Source: Acidobacteriota bacterium (GTDB taxonomy: Bacteria; Acidobacteriota; Polarisedimenticolia; Gp22-AA2). From it: DNA of 5,067 nucleotides. The stretch is from assembly GCA_027297005.1 (NCBI GenBank), contig JAPUIN010000188.1, forward strand, positions 1 through 5,067, given 5' to 3'. Positions 1 to 4,062 of the stretch are shown here, piece by piece. The first letter of the stretch is position 1, and each line of letters begins with the position of its first letter. The position numbers and the translations under genes are program-made. The notes below the pieces were generated by a model that was not told the origin of the DNA, did not search any database, and saw nothing but the letters and a program-made list of their open reading frames with translations.

Positions 1-83
1 CGTTCCATGATGTCCTGCTTGGCGACCGGATCGGCAAGCAATCTGTTAATCAGCTCGTCCTTGGTATTCGGGTTCATCACCAG
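1..83 (-). repeat. Two tandem 14-residue protein repeats in the lipoprotein
   Basis: Residues 30-43 (LVMNPNTKDELINR) and 44-57 (LLADPVAKQDIMER) align without gaps. Leu1, Pro5, Lys8 and Arg14 are identical, and most other positions are conservative (V/L, N/D, E/D, L/I, I/M). The final Arg codon is cut by the window edge, but CGN can only be Arg. The DNA is not visibly repeated, so the duplication is old or maintained at protein level. The pattern suggests short amphipathic helices each broken or capped at Asp/Asn-Pro. Confidence 0.65.
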
Positions 84-170
84 TTCGTCGATGCCGGTGC
101 TACAGGCAAATGCTCCGGCGAGCAGCAGGGTCACCACAACCAACGTGAGGGTTCTGCCAGCTGATCTCAT
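1..170 (-). CDS. Partial lipoprotein with 14-residue DP-type repeats (N-terminal 56 codons)
   Basis: The gene runs off the left edge, so only the N-terminus is visible. Residues 1-6 contain two Arg, residues 8-19 are hydrophobic, and Cys23 follows in the context LLLAGAFAC. This is a type II signal peptide with a loose lipobox (Ala-Phe-Ala before Cys, where Leu at -3 is usual). Ser24 would favour outer-membrane sorting under the E. coli rule. The mature part starts two tandem 14-residue units, residues 30-43 and 44-57, each with Leu first, Asn/Asp-Pro at positions 4-5, Lys at 8 and Arg at 14; more units probably lie beyond the edge. The ATG at 170 is well supported by AAGGAG placed 8 bases upstream. 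I recognise no family function. A surface or periplasmic helical repeat protein is an inference. The gene lies 79 bases downstream of the basic-protein gene on the same strand and may share its transcript. Confidence 0.8.
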   Translation of the reverse strand, partial: MRSAGRTLTLVVVTLLLAGAFACSTGIDELVMNPNTKDELINRLLADPVAKQDIME

Positions 171-178
171 GCTGATCT

Positions 179-184
179 CTCCTT
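179..184 (-). promoter_or_regulatory. Ribosome binding site of the lipoprotein gene
   Basis: AAGGAG on the minus strand lies 8 bases before the ATG at 170. It is a near-perfect Shine-Dalgarno sequence and is the main evidence that the minus-strand reading is the real gene here. Confidence 0.8.
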
Positions 185-189
185 GGATC

Positions 190-219
190 CGAGCGGTGGA
201 CCCGCTCGCGGCGCCGAGC
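190..219 (-). other. Two mutually exclusive hairpins just upstream of the lipoprotein RBS
   Basis: CGAGCGG (190-196) pairs perfectly with CCGCTCG (202-208) across a 5-base loop. The segment GCTCG (204-208) can instead pair with CGAGC (215-219) across a 6-base loop. The two stems share 204-208 and cannot coexist. The first ends 5 bases before the Shine-Dalgarno, so it lies in the leader if transcription comes from upstream. There is no T-run, so it is not an intrinsic terminator. A regulatory role is only a possibility, since short GC stems are common in GC-rich DNA. Confidence 0.35.
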
Positions 220-249
220 GCCATCAGGGAAAACGGGTAACCGGGAACA

Positions 250-483
250 TCAGGCGGGCGGGGCGGGGGCCTCTCCCCCGCCCGGTGCCTCCGCGGACGG
301 CGGTGCCGGAGCTTTGACCTTGGCTTTCGCCTCTCTGGCCAGGATGATCCGGCGTGCGCGCTGCGCCCGCTTCAGCCACTTCTTGAGCAGCCGCCTGCGC
401 GCGGGATCCAAGGACGATCCTTTGGTCTCGATCGTCTTCTTGATCCGGTCAATCTTCGCCTTCAGCCGGCCGGCGGGGGCCAT
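250..483 (-). CDS. Small highly basic helical protein with Pro/Ala-rich tail, unknown function
   Basis: The product is 77 residues long. Residues 6-58 are dense in Lys and Arg and predicted helical, in two blocks (about 7-22 and 27-56) separated by a turn near KGSSLDP. Spaced Ile, Leu and Trp (Ile11, Ile14, Ile18, Leu32, Leu33, Trp36, Leu37) suggest a helical hairpin or coiled coil. Residues 58-77 are a low-complexity Ala/Pro/Gly tail without basic residues. There is no signal peptide or membrane segment, so it is probably cytoplasmic. The basic character would allow nucleic-acid or ribosome binding, but no known domain is recognised and this is inference. The ATG at 483 is chosen because GGAGG (490-494) lies 6 bases upstream and a promoter lies at 523-552. 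It is the first gene of a leftward unit, with the lipoprotein following after 79 bases. Confidence 0.75.
   Translation of the reverse strand: MAPAGRLKAKIDRIKKTIETKGSSLDPARRRLLKKWLKRAQRARRIILAREAKAKVKAPAPPSAEAPGGGEAPAPPA
261..283 (-). other. GC-only hairpin in the 3' end of the basic-protein gene
   Basis: GGGCGGGGG (261-269) and CCCCCGCCC (275-283) form a perfect 9-base stem with a 5-base loop, encoding part of the Gly/Pro/Ala tail and ending 9 bases before the stop codon. No T-run follows on the minus strand. It may slow polymerase or protect the 3' end, but it may equally be a by-product of Gly, Pro and Ala codons. Confidence 0.35.
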
Positions 484-489
484 GCGGTT

Positions 490-494
490 CCTCC
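490..494 (-). promoter_or_regulatory. Ribosome binding site of the small basic protein gene
   Basis: GGAGG on the minus strand lies 6 bases before the ATG at 483. It fixes the start of the 77-residue reading frame. Confidence 0.75.
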
Positions 495-522
495 AGTTCA
501 GGGACTGTCAGGAGGGAGCGGC

Positions 523-552
523 AGATTAGCACCCCGCCCGGCGACGAGTCAA
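523..552 (-). promoter_or_regulatory. Leftward promoter for the basic-protein gene (TTGACT, 18 bases, TGCTAATCT)
   Basis: On the minus strand TTGACT (552-547) matches the -35 consensus at five of six positions. It is followed after 18 bases by TAATCT (528-523), preceded by TG one base away (an extended -10). Transcription would start near 516, giving a leader of about 33 bases that contains the GGAGG site. Position and spacing fit a housekeeping sigma factor; the -10 hexamer alone is only a fair match. Confidence 0.5.
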
Positions 553-556
553 GAAC

Positions 557-567
557 AGGCCAGGCCT
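557..567. other. 11-base palindrome between the divergent promoters
   Basis: AGGCC-A-GGCCT is a perfect inverted repeat with one central base. It lies just upstream of the leftward -35 hexamer and in the spacer region of the rightward promoter, where a bound protein could affect both. One such palindrome could occur by chance in a region this size. Confidence 0.3.
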
Positions 568-570
568 AGA

Positions 571-579
571 TGGTAGAAT
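571..579 (+). promoter_or_regulatory. Rightward extended -10 promoter (TGGTAGAAT) for the transporter pair
   Basis: TAGAAT (574-579) matches TATAAT at five of six positions and has TG one base upstream (571-572). No convincing -35 is present at 16-18 bases (around 550-557), which extended -10 promoters can tolerate. Transcription would start near 586, leaving a leader of only about 13 bases before the ATG at 599. Confidence 0.5.
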
Positions 580-586
580 CCCCGCG

Positions 587-597
587 GTTGTCACAAC
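587..597. other. 11-base palindrome over the predicted start of the transporter transcript
   Basis: GTTGT-C-ACAAC is a perfect inverted repeat with one central base, covering the predicted +1 to +12 region and ending 2 bases before the ATG at 599. A loop of one base cannot form in RNA, so if functional it would be a DNA operator. It occupies the place where a Shine-Dalgarno would be expected. Confidence 0.35.
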
Positions 598-598
598 A

Positions 599-862
599 AT
601 GAATGACGCAGCCAAGGAGACCCGTGATGGAACCGACCCGGCTCGGCCGCCGTCCGCGCGCCGGTACGACCACACGTTTATCGAGCGCTACCTCTTCATT
701 CCGATCGCCATTCTCTGGCTCGGCCTGCTCGCCCTGCTGGCCTTCCCGATCATGATCCTCATGACTCTCCTCTATTACCTAACGCGACCTTTCGTCCCCC
801 TGCTTCCCCCCTCGCGCCGGAGCCCGAGTCGCGCCGCGGATCGGCAGAATCCCGCCGCTTGA
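599..862 (+). CDS. Small membrane protein coupled to the Nramp-like transporter
   Basis: The product is 87 residues long. Residues 1-30 are polar, with a Pro/Arg-rich stretch and the segment RRYDHTFIERY. Residues 31-62 are one long hydrophobic stretch with Pro35 and Pro50, which could be a single kinked helix or a short hairpin. Residues 63-87 are a basic, Pro-rich tail. No known family is recognised. Its stop codon overlaps the TTG start of the transporter (TTGA, 859-862), so the two are translationally coupled. An accessory or stabilising subunit of the transporter is the natural inference. No other in-frame ATG, GTG or TTG fits between the upstream region and the membrane segment, so ATG 599 is chosen even though no Shine-Dalgarno precedes it. 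An AAGGAG at 614-619 instead points at an out-of-frame ATG at 627, which is odd. Confidence 0.7.
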   Translation: MNDAAKETRDGTDPARPPSARRYDHTFIERYLFIPIAILWLGLLALLAFPIMILMTLLYYLTRPFVPLLPPSRRSPSRAADRQNPAA

Positions 863-2271
863 CGGATCTGCCTCCGCCCCGACGCGCAGCCGTCCCGCCC
901 TTCCCCGGTTACCTGCGCGCGCTCGGCCCCGGAATCGTGTGGCTTGCTCTGGCGCAGGGGAGCGGCGAGTTGATCTGGTGGCCGTACATCATTGCACGCT
1001 ACGGCCTCGCCTTTCTCTTTCTGCTGATCCCGGCCTGCCTGATTCAGTGGCCGGTGAATTACGCCATCGGCCGTTACACGGTGATGACCGGCGAGACCAT
1101 CCTGCGCGGCTTCCTGCGCATGCATGCCGGATTCGGGATCCTGATCTGGATCCTGTTGACCGCCTCCTTCCTATGGGTCGGCGCGTTCGCCGGTGCGGGA
1201 GGAACAGCGCTGGCCGCCATCGTCGACTGGCCCGCCGGGTGGTCGGCGAGGGAGCGCACACTGCTGTGGGCCTACCTGTCGATGGCGCTGCTTCTCGGTG
1301 CGTTTCTCCTCAGCCGTCGCTTTTACCGTTTCATCGAATGGTTCATGTGGGGAGTGGCGGGGGTGACGATTCTAGGGCTGCTCCTCGCCTGCGCCCACCC
1401 ATCGGTTGTCGCCGCTTTCCCCTCGTTCGCGCGCGGCCTGGTTTTTCCGGAATTTCCACCCTCTCGCCCCTGGGATCCGGGCGACGCCACCCATCTGTTG
1501 ACCGCCCTGACCTTCGCCGGGCTTGGCGGCTTCTGGACAATGTTCTATTCGTACTGGCTGCGTGCGAAGGGGGCCGGGATGGCTGCGTACGTCCACGCGA
1601 CCGCCCCGGCCAGCGATGTGGCGAGTTCCGCCGCGCAGGATCAGTCAACCCTGCCGGAGGGGCCATCGACGGGGCTTTCAAAGTGGCTTCGCTATCTGGT
1701 CGTCGATTCGGGGGTCGGCGTCTGCGGAAATTTACTGACCACGCTACTGACCTGCCTGCTCGCCTACGCGCTGCTGTTTCCGCAAGGCCTCTTCCCTGAG
1801 GGATACCGCCTGGCGGTTGTGCAGAGCGAATTCTTCGCCGCCCGTTTCGGCGGGCTCGGCCGCATCATCTTTCTGGTGGTGGCAGCAGCCTTCCTCTGCG
1901 ACACCTGGATCGTGACGATGGAGTCGGTCGCCCGCATCCACGCCGATCTGAGCCGCGCCGTCTTCCGGCGATTGCGGACCGTGCCGACGCGCCGGCTCTA
2001 TTACCTGTTTCTCGCCGCCGGATCCACGATGACGGTCGTCACATTGCCGATGGCGACTCCCGGCGCGCTGATCCTGCTGATGGCGGTCATCGGGTTCATC
2101 GGAACGGTGATCTATACCTGGGGTCTCGTGGCCCTCAATTACGGCTACCTGCCCTCCATCGCCCCGGAAACGGCGCCGCGCGGCGGGATCGGTCGCGCTC
2201 TGCTGGTCCTCTCCGCCTCCACCTACACTCTCCTCGCCATCCTCTACGTCGTCGTCCTCCTCCGTTCCTGA
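859..2271 (+). CDS. Nramp-superfamily transporter lacking the canonical metal-binding motifs
   Basis: This is a 470-residue integral membrane protein with about 11 hydrophobic segments (near 22-38, 47-68, 91-120, 135-152, 160-182, 208-232, 285-307, 333-355, 378-397, 401-425, 445-467). The opening ALGPGIVWLALAQGSGE and the block GLGGFWTMFYSYWLRAKGAGM (221-241) resemble Nramp-related transporters in helices 1 and 6. Aligned by eye to classic Nramp, the DPGN metal site of helix 1 becomes GSGE (34-37) and the MPH of helix 6 becomes FWT (225-227). The Mn/Fe ligands are therefore missing and the substrate cannot be assigned; Nramp relatives include transporters of other cations. A polar loop (about 248-275) separates helices 6 and 7. 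The start is TTG, overlapping the upstream stop. No good Shine-Dalgarno precedes it, and the next candidate (Val27 codon GTG) falls inside helix 1, so re-initiation by coupling is likely. No terminator is seen after the stop. Confidence 0.85.
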   Translation: MTDLPPPRRAAVPPFPGYLRALGPGIVWLALAQGSGELIWWPYIIARYGLAFLFLLIPACLIQWPVNYAIGRYTVMTGETILRGFLRMHAGFGILIWILLTASFLWVGAFAGAGGTALAAIVDWPAGWSARERTLLWAYLSMALLLGAFLLSRRFYRFIEWFMWGVAGVTILGLLLACAHPSVVAAFPSFARGLVFPEFPPSRPWDPGDATHLLTALTFAGLGGFWTMFYSYWLRAKGAGMAAYVHATAPASDVASSAAQDQSTLPEGPSTGLSKWLRYLVVDSGVGVCGNLLTTLLTCLLAYALLFPQGLFPEGYRLAVVQSEFFAARFGGLGRIIFLVVAAAFLCDTWIVTMESVARIHADLSRAVFRRLRTVPTRRLYYLFLAAGSTMTVVTLPMATPGALILLMAVIGFIGTVIYTWGLVALNYGYLPSIAPETAPRGGIGRALLVLSASTYTLLAILYVVVLLRS

Positions 2272-2347
2272 ACCGTTCACGCGGCACCTCCCTCCGCGCA
2301 TTCGTTTCACCTGGCGGGATGATCTCCACCGCGTCCATACTTTTCTG

Positions 2348-2375
2348 TTGACAGGCACACGGTCTGTGGTACTTT
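2348..2375 (+). promoter_or_regulatory. Promoter of argR (TTGACA, 16 bases, extended -10 TGGTACTTT)
   Basis: TTGACA (2348-2353) is a perfect -35 hexamer. After 16 bases comes TACTTT (2370-2375), a moderate -10 hexamer, with TG one base upstream at 2367-2368 (extended -10). Transcription would start near 2382, only about 4 bases before the argR ATG. No Shine-Dalgarno lies upstream of that ATG, which fits a leaderless message. The rest of the 114-base gap after the transporter shows no terminator or gene. Confidence 0.7.
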
Positions 2376-2382
2376 TCTCACC
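2365..2382 (+). promoter_or_regulatory. Weak second ARG-box-like site over the argR -10
   Basis: Compared with the E. coli ARG box consensus (TNTGAATWWWWATTCANW), 9 of 16 specified positions match, including the outer TGTG and TCA. It ends 2 bases before the strong box at 2385; ArgR hexamers typically bind paired boxes separated by 2-3 bases. Position supports it more than sequence does. Confidence 0.3.
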
Positions 2383-2384
2383 GT

Positions 2385-2402
2385 TATGAATAAATATGCA
2401 GC
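2385..2402 (+). promoter_or_regulatory. ARG box (ArgR/AhrC operator) overlapping the argR start codon
   Basis: TATGAATAAATATGCAGC matches 14 of 16 specified positions of the E. coli ARG box. It also closely resembles the Bacillus AhrC box (CATGAATAAAAATKCAAK), including the TGCA in the right half. It covers the ATG and codons 2-5 and begins about 10 bases after the -10. Its AT-richness stands out sharply from the GC-rich surroundings. An ArgR operator on the argR gene itself implies autoregulation. Confidence 0.7.
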
Positions 2403-2883
2403 TGTATCGCAATCTCGCCGTCCGGTGCCGAAGACCCACCGGCAGGATCTGCTGCGCTCCTTCGTGCGCGATTCACCCCCGAAGAACCAGTCCGTGCTGA
2501 TGCAGCGCCTCAAGGCGTCGGGCGTCCGGGTGACGCAGTCGACCCTCTCCCGTGACCTCAGAGACCTGGGGTTCATGAAGAGCGCCGCGGGATACCGCGA
2601 AGCGGACGACGCGAACGACGGGGCGGTTCAGCCCGGACGCATGGAGAGCATGGATCGGATGATGCGCTCGTACCTGACCAGCGTGTCGCGAGCCGGCAAC
2701 ATTGTCGTCTTCAAGGCGTCGCCCGGACTCGCACACGCCCTCGGGGTCGCCATTGACAAGGCGGCCATCCCTGAGGTGATCGGTACGGTTGCAGGTGACG
2801 ACACTCTTTTTGCCGCGGCCCCGGACCCGCGCAGCGCCCGCGTGCTGGAACTCAGGTTCCGCGGGCTTCTCGGGCGCCGGTAG
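2386..2883 (+). CDS. argR: Arginine repressor ArgR
   Basis: This is a 165-residue protein of usual ArgR length plus a short N-terminal extension. The N-terminal winged helix-turn-helix spans about 16-70, with the recognition region VTQSTLSRDLRDLGFMK (49-65), the family hallmark for binding ARG boxes. A linker (about 71-88) leads to the C-terminal oligomerisation and arginine-binding domain (about 90-165). That domain carries GTVAGDDT (133-140), whose Asp138-Asp139 pair corresponds to the arginine-contacting aspartates of E. coli ArgR. With arginine bound, hexamers repress arginine synthesis genes. The ATG is chosen because the DNA-binding domain starts by residue 16 and a promoter lies immediately upstream. 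No Shine-Dalgarno is seen, so translation is probably leaderless. The first codons contain an ARG box. The C-terminus ends in a run rich in Arg (157, 159, 164, 165), and a terminator follows 18 bases after the stop. Confidence 0.93.
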   Translation: MNKYAAVSQSRRPVPKTHRQDLLRSFVRDSPPKNQSVLMQRLKASGVRVTQSTLSRDLRDLGFMKSAAGYREADDANDGAVQPGRMESMDRMMRSYLTSVSRAGNIVVFKASPGLAHALGVAIDKAAIPEVIGTVAGDDTLFAAAPDPRSARVLELRFRGLLGRR

Positions 2884-2914
2884 CAGCGCAGATTCCAAGT
2901 CGCGGCCGGCCCCG
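2871..2914 (+). promoter_or_regulatory. Candidate antiterminator pairing of the argR tail with the terminator left arm
   Basis: Bases 2871-2880 (CGGGCGCCGG, codons 162-165) can pair with 2906-2914 (CCGGCCCCG) as nine base pairs with one bulged C at 2875. This occupies bases 2906-2912, which the terminator stem needs. Together with the Arg codons just upstream, it has the geometry of a ribosome-controlled attenuator. The local GC content raises the odds of chance pairing, so this is inference. Confidence 0.35.
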
Positions 2915-2936
2915 CGATGGGCTGGTCGCTTTTTTT
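2902..2936 (+). terminator. Intrinsic terminator (possible attenuator) between argR and argC
   Basis: Bases 2902-2912 pair with 2919-2929 to form an 11-base-pair stem (nine Watson-Crick pairs and two G-U) with a 6-base loop, followed at once by seven T (2930-2936). This is a textbook Rho-independent terminator. It lies upstream of argC with no visible promoter in the 61 bases before the argC start, so some read-through is expected. The left arm also contains the 8-base palindrome GGCCGGCC (2904-2911). Confidence 0.85.
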
Positions 2937-2940
2937 GTGC

Positions 2941-2970
2941 CCCGGACGCGCCGTGGCGGCGCCCACCGGG
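2941..2970 (+). other. Imperfect hairpin in the argC leader
   Basis: CCCGG (2941-2945) pairs with CCGGG (2966-2970), and within it GCGCC (2948-2952) pairs with GGCGC (2958-2962) around a 5-base loop, with a small internal bulge between the stems. It lies between the terminator and the argC start, has no T-run and could protect the 5' end of a processed message. Function is not shown. Confidence 0.3.
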
Positions 2971-2997
2971 CAAACAGATGGGAAGCACCTGAAGAAG

Positions 2998-4062
2998 ATG
3001 TCTGACGATACGATTGACATCGCGCTGTTCGGAGCCACCGGATATTCCGGCCGGGAGGCCGCACGCCTGCTCGCCGGCCATCCGTCCTTCCGTCTCGCCG
3101 CCGCTTTTGGCGGCCGCGATCGCGAAGGGATGCCGCTGGCGTCGATCCATCCGGCTCTCCGCGGGACGGTCGATCTCATCTGCGCGGGGATCGGGAGCGA
3201 CGACTCGATCGATGCCGCCATCGCCGCTCTCCGCGAACAAGGAGTGCGGTTCGCGATGCTGGCGACGCCGGAGGCGCTTTCGCTTCGCCTTGTCCCGCGA
3301 CTCCTGGAGGCGGGGTTCCGGGTGGTCGACCTGAGCGGCGCGTTCCGTCTGCGCCAGGCCGCTGATTATCCCGGCTGGTACGGGTTCGAGCACGACTCGC
3401 CCGATCTGCTCGGTGAGGCTCAGTACGGGCTGAGCGAGTGGACGAACGGGAACCTCAAGAATGCCCGGCTCGTCGCCAATCCGGGCTGCTACCCGACGGC
3501 GGCACTCCTGGCGCTGATACCGCTGCGCCAGGCCGATCTGATCGACCCGGCATCGGCCGTGGTCGTACACGCCACCGCCGGCGCGTCGGGGGCCGGCCGC
3601 CACCTGCGTGAGGATCTTCTCTTCTGCGAGATCGAAGGATCGGTCCGGCCGTACGGGCTACCCCGCCACCGGCACCTGGCCGAGATCGCCGGCCGGCTCG
3701 ACCTGTCACCAGGAGACGGCATGGTGTTCCTTCCGCATCTTGCTCCGATCGATCGCGGCCTGCTCTGCTCGATCTCTCTACGATTGCGTGCCGGAGCAGG
3801 TCCGTCCCATCTCACCCGTGTCTTCACGGACGCTTACGGCGAGTCCCCTTTCGTGCGACTCCTCGGAGAGGACGCGTTCCCATCCACGGCCGAGGTGCGG
3901 GGCACCAATTCATGCGCCCTCGGGTGGAACTGCGATCCCGGCTCCCAGCAGGCCGTCCTGTTCTCGGCGCTGGACAACCTCGTCAAGGGAGCCGCCGGCC
4001 AGGCGGTGCAGAACCTCAACCTGATGCTCGGGCGGCCTGCCGCGGAGGGATTGCCGCGATGA
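2998..4062 (+). CDS. argC: N-acetyl-gamma-glutamyl-phosphate reductase ArgC
   Basis: This 354-residue enzyme performs the NADPH-dependent reduction of N-acetylglutamyl phosphate to the semialdehyde, the third step of arginine synthesis, in the cytoplasm. Visible hallmarks in order are the NADP-binding loop FGATGYSGREAARLL (11-25), the segment DLSGAFRL (111-118), the catalytic Cys164 in NPGCYPTAA (161-169), SGAGR (197-201), the His-rich HRH (224-226) that includes the likely catalytic base, VRGTNSC (300-306), and the C-terminal signature KGAAGQAVQNLNLMLG (330-345). Length is at the upper end for the family. The ATG at 2998 places the Rossmann motif at the usual distance; a longer frame from 2917 would start inside the terminator loop and lacks a ribosome site. 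The ribosome site at 2998 is weak (GGAAG 12 bases upstream). The stop overlaps the argB start as ATGA. Confidence 0.95.
   Translation: MSDDTIDIALFGATGYSGREAARLLAGHPSFRLAAAFGGRDREGMPLASIHPALRGTVDLICAGIGSDDSIDAAIAALREQGVRFAMLATPEALSLRLVPRLLEAGFRVVDLSGAFRLRQAADYPGWYGFEHDSPDLLGEAQYGLSEWTNGNLKNARLVANPGCYPTAALLALIPLRQADLIDPASAVVVHATAGASGAGRHLREDLLFCEIEGSVRPYGLPRHRHLAEIAGRLDLSPGDGMVFLPHLAPIDRGLLCSISLRLRAGAGPSHLTRVFTDAYGESPFVRLLGEDAFPSTAEVRGTNSCALGWNCDPGSQQAVLFSALDNLVKGAAGQAVQNLNLMLGRPAAEGLPR
4044..4049 (+). promoter_or_regulatory. Ribosome binding site of argB
   Basis: GGAGGG inside the end of argC lies 9 bases before the ATG at 4059. It decides the argB start against longer in-frame readings that extend into argC. 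Confidence 0.75.

Noticed and set aside
7..240. Plus-strand open frame at the left end with a signal-like N-terminus
   Set aside because: The opposite strand has a better gene: a signal peptide with Cys, an ideal Shine-Dalgarno and protein repeats. The plus frame also crosses that gene's leader.
261..283. Perfect GC hairpin considered as a terminator for the basic-protein gene
   Set aside because: It lies inside the coding sequence and has no T-run on the minus strand. It is explained by Gly/Pro/Ala codons.
2269..2279. Palindrome TGAAC-C-GTTCA at the transporter stop codon
   Set aside because: It is short, overlaps the stop codon, is not part of a terminator and is far from the argR promoter. 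It is within chance expectation.
1744..2439. 231-codon minus-strand open frame over the transporter end
   Set aside because: It is antisense to the transporter, spans the argR promoter and has an unstructured Arg/Asp/Gly-rich translation with no ribosome site support.
2978..2992. Four-codon mini-frame (Met-Gly-Ser-Thr-stop) ending 5 bases before argC
   Set aside because: There is no clear ribosome site and a frame this short is expected by chance. It contains no Arg codons that would suit a leader peptide.
2917..2997. Upstream ATG giving argC 27 extra N-terminal residues
   Set aside because: This ATG lies in the terminator loop, lacks a ribosome site, and would add residues before the usual ArgC N-terminus.
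2473..3603. Long open frame of 376 codons on the minus strand across argR and argC
   Set aside because: It is antisense to two strongly recognised genes and has low-complexity Arg/Gly/Ala composition. It is an artefact of GC-rich codon use with few stops.
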